A stretch of DNA of 64,000 nt from assembly GCF_017873095.1 (NCBI RefSeq), contig NZ_JAGGJU010000007.1:62001-126000 (forward strand), in the 5' to 3' direction. The position numbers were made by a program, and so were the translations under genes. Under the pieces are notes generated by a model that was not told the DNA's origin, searched no databases, and saw only the letters and a list, made by a program, of their open reading frames with translations. Below, piece by piece: positions 18,930-28,187 of the stretch (positions are counted from its first letter, which is position 1; the number at the start of each line of letters is the position of its first letter). The DNA is from Heterorhizobium halophytocola. GTDB lineage: Bacteria; Pseudomonadota; Alphaproteobacteria; Rhizobiales; Rhizobiaceae.

Positions 18930-19877
18930 ATGAGCCTGCGCATCATCTTCATGGGCACGCCGGATTTTTCCGTGCCGACGCTGCGAGCGCTGGTCGACGC
19001 CGGCCATGAGATCGTCGCCGTCTACAGCCAGCCGCCACGTCCCGCCGGACGCCGCGGGCTTGACCTGAAGGCGTCGCCCGTGCTCCAGGCTGCCGAAGCA
19101 CTCGACATCCCGGTTCTCACACCGTTGAATTTCAGGCAGGACGATGATAGGGAAGCCTTTCGTGCCCATGCGGCCGACGTTGCCGTGGTTGTCGCCTATG
19201 GCCTGCTTTTGCCCGAAGCGATCCTGAACGGCACCCGGCTCGGCTGCTACAACGGCCATGCCTCGCTGCTGCCGCGCTGGCGGGGTGCAGCCCCGATCCA
19301 GCGGGCGATCATGGCCGGCGATGCCGAGACCGGCGTCATGGTCATGCAGATGGAAAAGGGTCTCGACACCGGACCCGTGGCGCTCACCCGCAAGGTCGCG
19401 ATCGGTCCCGACACCACGGCGGGCGAGCTGCACGACCTGCTGATGGTCGCCGGCGCAGACGCCATGGTCGAGGCTATGGCCCGGCTCGAAGCGGGTGACC
19501 TGCCGCTGACGCCGCAGGCAGACGAGGGCGTGCTCTATGCCGCGAAGATCGACAAGGGCGAGACCCGGATCGATTTCGGCAGGCCGGCGGCCGAAGTTCA
19601 CAATCACATTCGCGGCCTTTCGCCCTTTCCCGGCGCCTGGTTCGAAACGGAAATCGGCGGCCGCCCGGAGCGGGTCAAGGTGCTCGGCTCGACGCTTGGC
19701 CAGAGTGGTGGCAACAACGTCGGCAGGGCCGGGACGGTGATCGGCAACGACCTGACGGTTGCCTGTGGCGATGGTTCTGTCCGGCTGACCCGGCTGCAGA
19801 AGGCCGGCGGCAAGCCGCTCGATGCCTTCGATTTCCTCCGGGGCTCTCCGCTGCCGCCCGGCACGGCGCTGTCCTGA
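18930..19877 (+). CDS. fmt: Methionyl-tRNA formyltransferase
   Basis: 315 residues. The start [18 protein letters not shown] and the catalytic region [20 protein letters not shown] with [11 protein letters not shown] are diagnostic. It formylates initiator Met-tRNA using 10-formyl-tetrahydrofolate. A GGAG lies about 7 bp before the ATG. Its stop codon overlaps the start of truA (TGATG). Confidence 0.96.
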   Translation: MSLRIIFMGTPDFSVPTLRALVDAGHEIVAVYSQPPRPAGRRGLDLKASPVLQAAEALDIPVLTPLNFRQDDDREAFRAHAADVAVVVAYGLLLPEAILNGTRLGCYNGHASLLPRWRGAAPIQRAIMAGDAETGVMVMQMEKGLDTGPVALTRKVAIGPDTTAGELHDLLMVAGADAMVEAMARLEAGDLPLTPQADEGVLYAAKIDKGETRIDFGRPAAEVHNHIRGLSPFPGAWFETEIGGRPERVKVLGSTLGQSGGNNVGRAGTVIGNDLTVACGDGSVRLTRLQKAGGKPLDAFDFLRGSPLPPGTALS

Positions 19878-20635
19878 TGCCGCGTTTTCGCCTGACGGTC
19901 GAATATGACGGCACGCCCTATGTCGGCTGGCAGCGCCAGGACAACGGCGCCTCGGCCCAGGGCGCGCTCGAAAAGGCCGTGCTGTCGCTGACCGGCGAAA
20001 CCGTCTCCATCCGCGGCGCCGGGCGCACCGATTCCGGCGTGCATGCGGTCGGTCAGGTGGCGCATGTCGATCTGTCGCGCGACTGGGCGCCCTACAAGCT
20101 GCGCAATGCGCTGAACGCCCATCTGGCACAGGCCCGCGAGGCGGTCTGCGTGGTCGATGCCTTCTCGGTTGCGGACGATTTCGACGCGCGCTTCTCGGCT
20201 ATCCGCCGGCATTATCTCTATCGCATCATATCCAGGCCGTCGCGGCTGGTGCTGGAGCGCAATCGCGCCTGGTGGGTTTCCAAGGAACTCGATCATGAGC
20301 AGATGCATGCGGCCGCCCAGCAGCTTGTCGGCCATCACGACTTCACCACCTTCCGCTCGGTGCATTGCCAGGCCCATAGCCCGGTCAGGACGCTCGACCG
20401 GCTGGATGTGAGCCGCAATGGCGACCTGATCGAGATCCGGGCAACGGCGCAGAGCTTCCTGCACAACCAGATCCGCTCGTTTGCCGGCACGCTGAAAATG
20501 GCGGGCGAAGGCCGGATGTCGGTGGACGACGTGAAGGCCGCGCTCGAGGCGCGCGACCGCTCCGCCTGCGGTCCGGTGGCGCCACCGGAGGGGCTCTATT
20601 TCATGAAGGTCGAATATCCCGGCGACGCCCCGTAG
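19877..20635 (+). CDS. truA: tRNA pseudouridine synthase A
   Basis: 252 residues. The N-terminal [17 protein letters not shown] and the catalytic aspartate motif [17 protein letters not shown] are clear, with [14 protein letters not shown] near the C-terminus. It converts U38-40 of the anticodon arm to pseudouridine. Translationally coupled to fmt by a one-base overlap. Confidence 0.96.
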   Translation: MPRFRLTVEYDGTPYVGWQRQDNGASAQGALEKAVLSLTGETVSIRGAGRTDSGVHAVGQVAHVDLSRDWAPYKLRNALNAHLAQAREAVCVVDAFSVADDFDARFSAIRRHYLYRIISRPSRLVLERNRAWWVSKELDHEQMHAAAQQLVGHHDFTTFRSVHCQAHSPVRTLDRLDVSRNGDLIEIRATAQSFLHNQIRSFAGTLKMAGEGRMSVDDVKAALEARDRSACGPVAPPEGLYFMKVEYPGDAP

Positions 20636-20641
20636 GCGGCG

Positions 20642-21238
20642 TCAGCCGACGGTAATGCCGAGGAAACGCTCCAGCAGCTCGGTTACCAGGATCGACGGGA
20701 TCAGCAGCACGGTGGTCATCGTCGCTGCCGTCAGCAACTGGCCGCCGCAGAGCATCTGCATGACGCGCATGTAGACAAAGACCATCGCCAGCATCAGGAT
20801 GAGCCAGATCATCGCCACGAGGCCCGCAATGGCGGGCAGCAGCATCAACAGCAGGATCAGCACGGCGTAGAGATAGGTAAACGGCACCGTCACCCAGTTG
20901 GTGGTGGCGACGATCGCCGAAAACCGTTCGCCGATGCCGAGCGTCCAGGCCAGTATGCCGGCAAGCACCAGCGGCAGAATCCAGTTCATCGCCTCGATCA
21001 TCGCCACCCGCAGGAAGAAGTCGATGCCGACCGACGCGCCGTCGGGCAGCAGGGCCAGATGGCCGAGCATCAGCCAGTACCAGGAGATACCGATGGCCGG
21101 CAGGGCAAAGACGATGGCGAAGAACGAGCGCATCGCCCCGCGATCGGTGAAGTCGAGATATTTGAAGCCGCCCGGATCCTGCTTCAGCAGCAGCCAGATG
21201 CCGGTGAGATAGAGTTCGACTTCCTTAAGTGTTGGCAT
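20642..21238 (-). CDS. Conserved integral membrane protein next to dapE
   Basis: 198 residues with about five hydrophobic segments (roughly 40-60, 85-105, 112-130, 135-160, 165-185) and a short cytosolic N-terminus. It resembles Yip1-type membrane proteins kept beside dapE in rhizobia, but I see no diagnostic motif. Its first 14 bases overlap the end of dapE, so it is the downstream partner of a dapE operon. Function unknown. Confidence 0.75.
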   Translation of the reverse strand: MPTLKEVELYLTGIWLLLKQDPGGFKYLDFTDRGAMRSFFAIVFALPAIGISWYWLMLGHLALLPDGASVGIDFFLRVAMIEAMNWILPLVLAGILAWTLGIGERFSAIVATTNWVTVPFTYLYAVLILLLMLLPAIAGLVAMIWLILMLAMVFVYMRVMQMLCGGQLLTAATMTTVLLIPSILVTELLERFLGITVG

Positions 21239-22427
21239 GGAAGAACCAGCGTTCGATAAAGGACTGGTAGATGCGGGTCAGGGTTTCCAGATCCGCGACA
21301 TCGACATGCTCGTCGACCATGTGCATGGTCTGGCCGACCAGGCCGAATTCCACCACCGGGCAGTAATCCTTGATGAAGCGGGCATCCGAGGTGCCGCCGG
21401 TCGTCGACAGCGTCGGGCGCTTGCCGGTTACGGCCTCGATGGCGTCGACGAGCGAACCAGTCAGCTGGTCGTTGCGCGTCAGGAACACATGGCTCGGGCG
21501 ATCGGTCCAGGCGAGGTCGTATCGCACCGGGTCCCGGCCGATCCTTAAGGGCGAGGTCTCGGCCGCTTTCGCCAGGCGCGCCTCGATCTCGCGCTTCAGC
21601 GTCTCGACCGACCAGGTATCGTTGAAGCGAATATTGAATCTGGCGCTCGCCTTGGCGGGAATCACGTTGGTCGCACCGTTGCCGACATCGATCGAGGTGA
21701 CTTCCAGATTGGACGGCTGGAAAGTCTCCGTGCCGGCGTCGAAGGGGGGATCCATCAGCGCGGCAGCGAGGCTGATGATCGCGCGCACCGGATTGTCGGC
21801 GAGATGCGGATAGGCGGCATGGCCCTGCACGCCAAGGACCGTCAGGGTGCCGGACAGCGAGCCGCGCCGGCCGATCTTGATCATGTCGCCGAGCGCATCC
21901 GGATTGGTCGGCTCGCCGACGAGTGCGCCATCCCAGCGCTCGCCATTTGCGGCTGCCCACTCCAGGAGCTTGATCGTGCCGTTGATGCCGGGGCCTTCCT
22001 CGTCGCCGGTAATCACCAGCGAGACGGAGCCGGGAAGCGGACCCTTTTGCTGGACGACGCGCGAAAGGGCCGCGACGAAACAGGCAATGCCACCCTTCAT
22101 GTCGACGGCGCCGCGGCCGTAGAGCTTGCCGTCGACGATCTCGGCGGCGAAGGGCGGATGCGTCCAGTCCCCTTCCGCGCCGACCGGCACCACGTCGGTG
22201 TGACCGGCAAACATCAGATGCGGGCCGTCCGTGCCGAGCCGGGCATAGAGGTTCTCGATGTCGGGCGTGCCCTCGGCGGTGGCGGTCATCCGCGTGACGG
22301 TGAAGCCTTGCGGTTTCAGCATGGCCTCCAGGACGCCGAGCGCGCCTCCTTCCGCTGGCGTCACGGACGGGCAACGGATCAGGGCCTTCAGGTTTTCTAC
22401 GGGATTGTCTGCAGTCATGAGGTCCAT
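21225..22427 (-). CDS. dapE: Succinyl-diaminopimelate desuccinylase
   Basis: 400 residues. M20 metallopeptidase motifs: [12 protein letters not shown] (metal His), [15 protein letters not shown] (bridging Asp), [11 protein letters not shown] (catalytic Glu) and LVGEPT. It makes LL-diaminopimelate for lysine and peptidoglycan. A second ATG three codons in (22418) is possible. It lies downstream of dapD on the same strand, but a terminator stands between them, so dapE has its own promoter. Confidence 0.95.
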   Translation of the reverse strand: MDLMTADNPVENLKALIRCPSVTPAEGGALGVLEAMLKPQGFTVTRMTATAEGTPDIENLYARLGTDGPHLMFAGHTDVVPVGAEGDWTHPPFAAEIVDGKLYGRGAVDMKGGIACFVAALSRVVQQKGPLPGSVSLVITGDEEGPGINGTIKLLEWAAANGERWDGALVGEPTNPDALGDMIKIGRRGSLSGTLTVLGVQGHAAYPHLADNPVRAIISLAAALMDPPFDAGTETFQPSNLEVTSIDVGNGATNVIPAKASARFNIRFNDTWSVETLKREIEARLAKAAETSPLRIGRDPVRYDLAWTDRPSHVFLTRNDQLTGSLVDAIEAVTGKRPTLSTTGGTSDARFIKDYCPVVEFGLVGQTMHMVDEHVDVADLETLTRIYQSFIERWFFHANT

Positions 22428-22547
22428 ATGCGGAAACAGGCGGGGCGGATGAAACGCACACGATCCGTCGAGATGTAGCCGATTGCCCGGCGCGTGTCAC
22501 CCGGACGCATTTAGGATGCGCCGGCGCGATATGCATCGGTGCACGAT

Positions 22548-22585
22548 GAAAAAAACAGGGCGGGTTGCGCTTTGGCAACCCGCCC
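22548..22585 (-). terminator. Rho-independent terminator of dapD
   Basis: Read on the minus strand: an 11-bp perfect stem GGGCGGGTTGC / GCAACCCGCCC (plus-strand arms 22558-22568 and 22575-22585) followed by TGTTTTTTT. It stops dapD transcription before dapE. Confidence 0.9.
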
Positions 22586-22612
22586 CGTGGAATTCGCAGC
22601 AAACCGGTCGGC

Positions 22613-23467
22613 TCAATCGCGCAGCAGTTCGTTGATGCCGGTCTTGGAGCGGGTCTTCTCGTCGACGGTCTTGACGATCACGGCGCAGTAGAGGCTGGGA
22701 CCCTGATCGCCGTTCGGCAGGGGCTTGCCCGGCATGGTACCAGCCACCACGACCGAATAGGGCGGTACTTCGCCATAAGAGATCTCGCCGGTGGCGCGGT
22801 TGACGATCTTGGTCGACTTGCCGATGAAGACGCCCATGCCGAGCACCGAGCCCTCGCGCACGATGCAGCCTTCCACCACTTCCGAGCGGGCGCCGATGAA
22901 ACAGTTGTCCTCGATGATGGTTGGGCCGGCCTGCAGCGGCTCCAGCACGCCGCCGATGCCGACGCCACCCGACAGGTGCACATGGGCGCCGATCTGGGCG
23001 CAGGAGCCGACCGTTGCCCATGTATCGACCATGGTGCCTTCGCCGACATAGGCGCCCAGATTGACGAAGGAGGGCATCAGCACCACATTGGGTGCAATGA
23101 AAGCGGATCTGCGCACGATCGCACCCGGTACGGCGCGCAGGCCCGCCCGTTCGAACGAGCTGACGCTCCAGTCGGCGAACTTGGACGGAACCTTGTCCCA
23201 CCAGGTCGAGCCGCCGGGACCGCCGGGAATGACCGACATCGGGTTGAGGCGGAAGGACAACAGGACGGCCTTCTTCAGCCACTGGTGCACCGTCCATGTT
23301 CCGTCGTCGGCGCGGTTGGCGACGCGCACCTGGCCGGCGTCGAGCATGTTGAGCGCCGTTTCGACCGCATCACGGACTTCGCCCTTGGTCTCGGCGCTGA
23401 CCGCGTCGCGGTTTTCGAAAGCGGATTCGATCAAACTTTCGAGGGAGGTCATGTCCGTGGAGTTCAT
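22613..23467 (-). CDS. dapD: 2,3,4,5-tetrahydropyridine-2,6-dicarboxylate N-succinyltransferase
   Basis: 284 residues with left-handed beta-helix hexapeptide repeats from about residue 120 ([37 protein letters not shown]) and the ending [14 protein letters not shown] typical of DapD. It makes N-succinyl-2-amino-6-ketopimelate. AAGGA lies 7 bp before the ATG. It is transcribed divergently from the LOG-family gene. Confidence 0.96.
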   Translation of the reverse strand: MNSTDMTSLESLIESAFENRDAVSAETKGEVRDAVETALNMLDAGQVRVANRADDGTWTVHQWLKKAVLLSFRLNPMSVIPGGPGGSTWWDKVPSKFADWSVSSFERAGLRAVPGAIVRRSAFIAPNVVLMPSFVNLGAYVGEGTMVDTWATVGSCAQIGAHVHLSGGVGIGGVLEPLQAGPTIIEDNCFIGARSEVVEGCIVREGSVLGMGVFIGKSTKIVNRATGEISYGEVPPYSVVVAGTMPGKPLPNGDQGPSLYCAVIVKTVDEKTRSKTGINELLRD

Positions 23468-23619
23468 GTTAAATCCTTAAACTTCGATGGGTATCTTCCA
23501 GGCGGAGGGAAGCCGGTGACGGCAGGCGAAACCGTTCGATGCTCTAGCGCATTCCAGCGGCATTGAAAACAGCTCCGGGCGTTGAACGGTCCCCGGATGC
23601 GACAGAAAGGCATGACGAA

Positions 23620-24492
23620 ATGGCAGACACAAGAGCGGGTCGGCAAAGACGGGCAGATGGCGTCTGGGATCCGCTGAAAGACAGTTCCTCCGATCGCGCG
23701 CGCGCAGAAGGCGTGCCGAAGACCCCGCAATCGACATCCCCCTCCTACCGGCTCGCCTATGCCGACGACGACTTCCTCTGCCGGGAGGAACTGCGTCCCG
23801 TCCGGCTGCAGCTCGAGCTGATGAAGGCCGAGATGATGCTGACCGAAAGCGGCATCAAGTCCACCGTGGTCATGTTTGGTGGCGCCCGCATCCCGGCCCC
23901 CGGCGCGGCGGCCTGGGCCGCCCGCAACGAAAAGCAGAAGGAGAGCCTGGAGGCCGCCTCGGTCTATTACGAGGAAGCCCGCAAGTTCGCCCGGCTCTGC
24001 TCTGAGGAATCGGCCCAGCACAATCATCAGGAATATGTGATCGTGACCGGTGGCGGTCCCGGCGTCATGGAGGCCGGCAATCGGGGTGCGGCCGATGTCG
24101 GCGCACCCTCGATCGGGCTCAACGTCGTGCTGCCGCACGAGCAGGCACCCAATCCCTATGTGACGCCCGAGCTCAGCTTCAACTTCCACTATTTCGCCAT
24201 CCGCAAGATGCATTTCCTCATGCGGGCCAAGGCGATCACCATCTTTCCGGGCGGCTTCGGCACGCTGGACGAGCTGTTCGAGACGGTGACGCTGATCCAG
24301 ACCAAGCGCATGGAGCCGGTGCCGCTCATCCTGTTCGGCGAGGCTTTCTGGCGCCGGATCATCGACTTCCAGGCGCTTGCCGATTTCGGCACGATCGCGC
24401 CAGACGACGTCAAGCTGCTGAACTTCGTCGAGACCGCCGATCAGGCCTGGAAGATCATTTCGGACTTCTATGCCGAGGCCGACGCGCGCTGA
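23620..24492 (+). CDS. LOG-family protein (TIGR00730-like), possible cytokinin riboside 5'-monophosphate phosphoribohydrolase
   Basis: 290 residues from ATG 23620. The LOG signatures are GGGPGVMEAGNRGA and PGGFGTLDELFE. LOG enzymes release free cytokinin bases or hydrolyse nucleotide 5'-monophosphates. This is the long form: about 95 residues (basic, disordered, then ELRPVRLQLELMKAEMMLTE) precede the Rossmann core, against about 190 residues for short LOG proteins. Substrate cannot be read from the sequence. A terminator follows. Confidence 0.87.
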   Translation: MADTRAGRQRRADGVWDPLKDSSSDRARAEGVPKTPQSTSPSYRLAYADDDFLCREELRPVRLQLELMKAEMMLTESGIKSTVVMFGGARIPAPGAAAWAARNEKQKESLEAASVYYEEARKFARLCSEESAQHNHQEYVIVTGGGPGVMEAGNRGAADVGAPSIGLNVVLPHEQAPNPYVTPELSFNFHYFAIRKMHFLMRAKAITIFPGGFGTLDELFETVTLIQTKRMEPVPLILFGEAFWRRIIDFQALADFGTIAPDDVKLLNFVETADQAWKIISDFYAEADAR

Positions 24493-24524
24493 GCGATGTC
24501 CTTGCTGCCCTGACCTGAAACGAC

Positions 24525-24557
24525 AAAGCCGCCGCGGAACACCGCGACGGCTTTTCT
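24525..24557 (+). terminator. Rho-independent terminator after the LOG-family gene
   Basis: Stem AAAGCCG-C-CGCGG / CCGCG-A-CGGCTTT with one mismatch and an AACA loop, followed by TCTTT. It also lies in the convergent gap to the EF-hand gene. Confidence 0.8.
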
Positions 24558-24595
24558 TTAACGGCGGACCCGCCGGATGGCGGGGCCTTGCCGGC

Positions 24596-25441
24596 TTACT
24601 TCGTCGACGGCAGGATGCTCGGTGCCTTCGGGAAGTCGTCGGCGGAGATGAAGCCGTCGCCGTTCTTGTCGTGACGGCTGAACAGGGCCTCGACGGCAGC
24701 GTCGGCTTCCGCCTTGCTGATCTGGCCGTTCTCGTCGGTGTCGATGCGGCGCATCATGCCCATGCCGCCCATCATGCCGCCATGCATCATGCCCATGCCG
24801 TGGCGGTTGTGGTGACGATCGCCATGCCGGCCGTCGCGGTCACCGTGACGCATCTTGTTGCCATGGCCCTTGCGGTCGCCGTGATGGCCCATCTTGTCGC
24901 CGCCGTGGCGCATATGGGGGCCGCAGGCATCGTCGCCAGGCATCGGCGGGGCCGGCATCGCATCCTCATCGGGGGCGTCCGCCATGTCGTCGGATGCCTG
25001 GTCCTCGTCGTCCGTGCTGTCCATGTCGTCGGCCTTCGGCGGAGCAGCCTTGGCGTCATCCGTCGAAGGCTTGGACATCTCGGCCTTGATGGCTTCCATG
25101 CGGGCTTCGCGATATTTGCGCATCTCGCCCGGCGTCAGGCTGCCGTCCTTGTCGGCATCGATCGCGGTGAACAGCGCGTCCTCGGCGCTCTTGGCCTCGT
25201 CCTTGGAGATCTTGCCGTCCTTGTTGGTGTCGAACTGCTGCAGCGCGACGATGAAGCGGCCGGCAGGGCCGTGCATCATCATCATGCCCGCATGCATCGG
25301 CGGCATGCAGGGTGCATCATTGGCGCCCGGCTTCGGCGGCGGCGGCGGTGTCTTGGCGTCCTGCGCCAGCACCATTCCGGAAGAGGCCGAAAGCAGAAGC
25401 GCGGCCGAAAAGGCGGTGATAATGGATTTTTGGGCAAACAT
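24596..25441 (-). CDS. Exported EF-hand calcium-binding protein with His/Met-rich segment
   Basis: 281 residues. Signal peptide about 1-26 (hydrophobic core AALLLSASSGMVL, then AQA-type cleavage). Four EF-hand loops are readable: DTNKDGKISKDE (71-82), DADKDGSLTPGE (95-106), DTDENGQISKAE (234-245) and DKNGDGFISADD (258-269). Between pairs two and three lies an acidic stretch (about 128-165) and then a His/Met/Gly-rich stretch (about 176-231; 14 or so His) that could bind Cu, Ni or Zn. Periplasmic or secreted. I recognise the domain type but not a named orthologue. Confidence 0.85.
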   Translation of the reverse strand: MFAQKSIITAFSAALLLSASSGMVLAQDAKTPPPPPKPGANDAPCMPPMHAGMMMMHGPAGRFIVALQQFDTNKDGKISKDEAKSAEDALFTAIDADKDGSLTPGEMRKYREARMEAIKAEMSKPSTDDAKAAPPKADDMDSTDDEDQASDDMADAPDEDAMPAPPMPGDDACGPHMRHGGDKMGHHGDRKGHGNKMRHGDRDGRHGDRHHNRHGMGMMHGGMMGGMGMMRRIDTDENGQISKAEADAAVEALFSRHDKNGDGFISADDFPKAPSILPSTK

Positions 25442-25544
25442 GAGCTGTCCTTTCCTCGTTTACAGTGGACAGCCTAGCCTCACAGGAGAATAAGTCCTAG
25501 TTAAGGTTATGTAATGAACGGTAACACATTTGTAATCGCGCTGT

Positions 25545-26267
25545 TCATCCGACGTTCATGTTCAGCTTTTCGAGGAATACAAGAAGACTATCTGTAATAT
25601 AATCTATGTTTTCGTCGGCGTATTCTGCGTCTGCGCGCTCGAAACTCTCAAGAACTGCTTCTTCCAGATTTTGCGGCACCAAGAGCACGGTGCGCATGCC
25701 CAAGCTTTTCGGCACGGAAAGATTGCGCGGCAGGTCCTCGAACATCACTGCCTTCGTCGTATCCACCCGGTTTAGACTGAGAAACTTGTCATAGGTCAGT
25801 TGGGCGGGCTTCGGCACATAGTCGGCGGCAACGATATCGAAAATACTGTCGAAGTGATCGAGTATCCCCAGCGCACCGGCTGCCGCTTCCGCGTGCTTGA
25901 CGGTGCCGTTGGTGAAGATGAACTTGCGACCCGGAAGCGCCTTGATCGCCGCACCGAGTGCTGCGTCCGGCTTCAGCGCGTCGTAGTCGATCGCATGGGC
26001 GCGCTCCAGGAAGTCGTCCGGCCGCACGCCGTGATGGTGCATCAGGCCGGCAAGCGTCGTGCCATGCTCGTGGTAATATTTCTTTTGCAGCAGCCTTGCC
26101 TTGTCCGGCGGCATGGCCAGCAGTTCCGCGACGAAAGCCGTCATGTTGCGGTCGATCTGGGCGAACAGATTGATGTGATGCGGATAAAGCGTGTTGTCGA
26201 GGTCGAAGACCCAGTTGCGGATATGCTGGAAATCGCTGGGGTCGGGAAGGCTTGCCGGTTTTGTCAT
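25545..26267 (-). CDS. Pyrimidine 5'-nucleotidase (HAD superfamily)
   Basis: 240 residues from ATG 26267; 27 further upstream in-frame residues look non-coding. HAD motifs: VFDLDNTLYP (nucleophile Asp), FIFTNGTVKHA (motif II), KPAQLTYDKF and MFEDLPRNL (acidic motif). The arrangement is that of the SDT1/PHM8-like pyrimidine 5'-nucleotidase group. It would dephosphorylate UMP/CMP or similar nucleotides. Rhizobia often carry it near dapD. Confidence 0.88.
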   Translation of the reverse strand: MTKPASLPDPSDFQHIRNWVFDLDNTLYPHHINLFAQIDRNMTAFVAELLAMPPDKARLLQKKYYHEHGTTLAGLMHHHGVRPDDFLERAHAIDYDALKPDAALGAAIKALPGRKFIFTNGTVKHAEAAAGALGILDHFDSIFDIVAADYVPKPAQLTYDKFLSLNRVDTTKAVMFEDLPRNLSVPKSLGMRTVLLVPQNLEEAVLESFERADAEYADENIDYITDSLLVFLEKLNMNVG

Positions 26268-26611
26268 GGCGCTCTTATGGCAGATGGCGCGGTGGATGGA
26301 AATCGGATTTGTGCCGGGGTGACCTGCCAGGCAAGGATCCGGTTGCAACGACGAGGCCGATTTGCCGATGGCAAACTCCGTGCTATGAACCCTCTATGCA
26401 ATTAGCGTACGACAGGACTGGCTCTTGTGCCGCGGTGATCCTCCAGGACCGCAAGCGGCTGCCTGCACGCTTTTTTGCGGCCTTCCAGGGTCAGGTTCTC
26501 GGCCGACTTCGGTGATCGCTTCTTTCGGTTTTCCTCCATCCACATTCAGCGTTTTGAGCCCCCTTGTCGCGACCGCCTGAGGTGCGTGCAGACCGGCTCG
26601 AGGACATTTCC
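26268..26611. other. Gene-free stretch between the HAD nucleotidase and the DMT transporter
   Basis: About 340 bp between divergently read genes. No open frame here has a convincing start or family. One imperfect hairpin (CCGCAAGCG at 26449-26457 with a bulged CGCTTTTTTGCGG at 26468-26480) is the only structure I see. Confidence 0.5.
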
Positions 26612-27526
26612 ATGGAACTATGGGCCATCATCACCTTCGTCTCTGCCTTCCTGCAGAACCTGCGCTCGACCCTGCAAAAGCATCTGAAGGGGCGGATGGG
26701 CACGACCGGCGCCACGTTTGTCCGCTTCGGCTATGGCGTGCCTTTCGCGCTGCTCTATCTCGGCATATTGCATTATGGGCTCGCCCGCCCGTTCCCGGCG
26801 CCGAACGGCGTCTTCGCCGTCTGGGCGGTCGTCGGCGCCGTCTGCCAGATCGCGGCGACCTTCCTGCTGGTGCATATCTTCTCGTTTCGCAATTTTGCAG
26901 TGGGGACCGCCTATTCGCGGACGGAACCGGCCCAGGCGGCCCTTCTGGCGCTCATCCTGTTCAACGAGACGATTACCCTTTCCGTCGTCGTGGCGATCGC
27001 CATTTCCGTTGTCGGGGTCATGCTGATTTCGGTGGCCCGCAGCGCCATCAGTCCGCGTTCGCTCGTCACCTCGGTGATGAGCCCGACCGCGCTGCTCGGC
27101 CTCCTCTCGGGCTTCTTCTTCGGCGTCTCGGCCATTTCCTATCGCCAGGCGTCGCTGGCGCTGGCGCCGAGCCTGCCGGAACCGAACGCGGTGATGCAGG
27201 CGAGCTTCACGCTCGTCGTCGTCATCGTCATGCAGACGCTCGCCATGCTGCTGTGGATGCTCTGGCGCGACCGGGCCGAACTTGCCCGGATCAAAAGCGC
27301 CTGGCGCACCGGCCTGATGGTCGGTTTCGTCGGGGCCACCGCCTCGTTCGGCTGGTTCACCGCCATGACGCTGCAGCAGGCGGCCGTGGTCAAGGCGCTG
27401 GCGCAGGTCGAGATACTCTTCACCTTCGCGTCCGCCGTGTTCTTCTTCAAGGAGAAGATCAACCTGCTGGAAGTGCTGGGATGCCTGCTGATCGTCTGCG
27501 GCATTCTCGCCCTTCTGTTGCTCTAA
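26612..27526 (+). CDS. EamA/DMT-superfamily transporter
   Basis: 304 residues from ATG 26612, with AGGA about 8 bp upstream. Ten hydrophobic segments in two EamA-like halves; the first begins WAIITFVSAFLQNLRSTLQK and the second ends LLEVLGCLLIVCGILALLLL. It is an inner-membrane drug/metabolite transporter; substrate unknown. Confidence 0.88.
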   Translation: MELWAIITFVSAFLQNLRSTLQKHLKGRMGTTGATFVRFGYGVPFALLYLGILHYGLARPFPAPNGVFAVWAVVGAVCQIAATFLLVHIFSFRNFAVGTAYSRTEPAQAALLALILFNETITLSVVVAIAISVVGVMLISVARSAISPRSLVTSVMSPTALLGLLSGFFFGVSAISYRQASLALAPSLPEPNAVMQASFTLVVVIVMQTLAMLLWMLWRDRAELARIKSAWRTGLMVGFVGATASFGWFTAMTLQQAAVVKALAQVEILFTFASAVFFFKEKINLLEVLGCLLIVCGILALLLL

Positions 27527-27585
27527 ACGGTCTGTGGCGGTAATCTGTCGGGCGGAAAATCCATCGTCGCCGCCGGAGGCCGGGC

Positions 27586-28110
27586 ATGCTTTATACGCAG
27601 TGGTTCGAAAGCCCTCTGGGAGATCTGATCGCCGTTGCCGACGAGACGCATCTGAAGGTTCTGTCCTTCCGCGATCGGGCGGAAGTCAAGGGCGTCGAGC
27701 ACGACCTCACCCGCAGTCTCGGTCAGCCGCTCGATCCGAACGGTAACGCCGTCACTGCCCGGATCGCCGCGGAAATGGCCAGCTATTTCGCCGGCGAGGG
27801 TGCGGATTTCTCCATACCGCTTGCGCCGGAAGGCAGCGAATTCGAGCAGGCGGTGTGGGCGCGTTTGCTGACGGTTCCGGCCGGCGAGACCTGCTCCTAT
27901 GGTGATATCGCCCGCAAGGTCGGCGGGCTGGAGACCTCGCGGGCGGTGGGACGCGCCAACAATGCCAATCCGATCGTGATCGTCATTCCCTGTCACCGCT
28001 GCATCGGCGCGGATGGATCGCTGACCGGCTATGGCGGCGGGCTCTGGCGCAAGAAATGGCTGCTGCGGCACGAGGCGGACATGTGCCCGGTCGGGCTCTT
28101 CGCACTCTGA
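27586..28110 (+). CDS. ogt: Methylated-DNA--[protein]-cysteine S-methyltransferase
   Basis: 174 residues. The active-site motif IPCHRCIG carries the acceptor cysteine; GETCSYGDIARKVGG (helix-turn-helix) and GYGGGLWRKKWLL complete the domain. It directly removes alkyl groups from O6-alkylguanine. It has no AraC-type Ada domain, so it is the constitutive Ogt type. Confidence 0.95.
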   Translation: MLYTQWFESPLGDLIAVADETHLKVLSFRDRAEVKGVEHDLTRSLGQPLDPNGNAVTARIAAEMASYFAGEGADFSIPLAPEGSEFEQAVWARLLTVPAGETCSYGDIARKVGGLETSRAVGRANNANPIVIVIPCHRCIGADGSLTGYGGGLWRKKWLLRHEADMCPVGLFAL

Positions 28111-28187
28111 GAGCTTGCGCTCGGCCCGCCGGATCATCATGGTGGCGCCCGACCTCTAGAAGCCGCACATCCGGATGACGACGCCCC

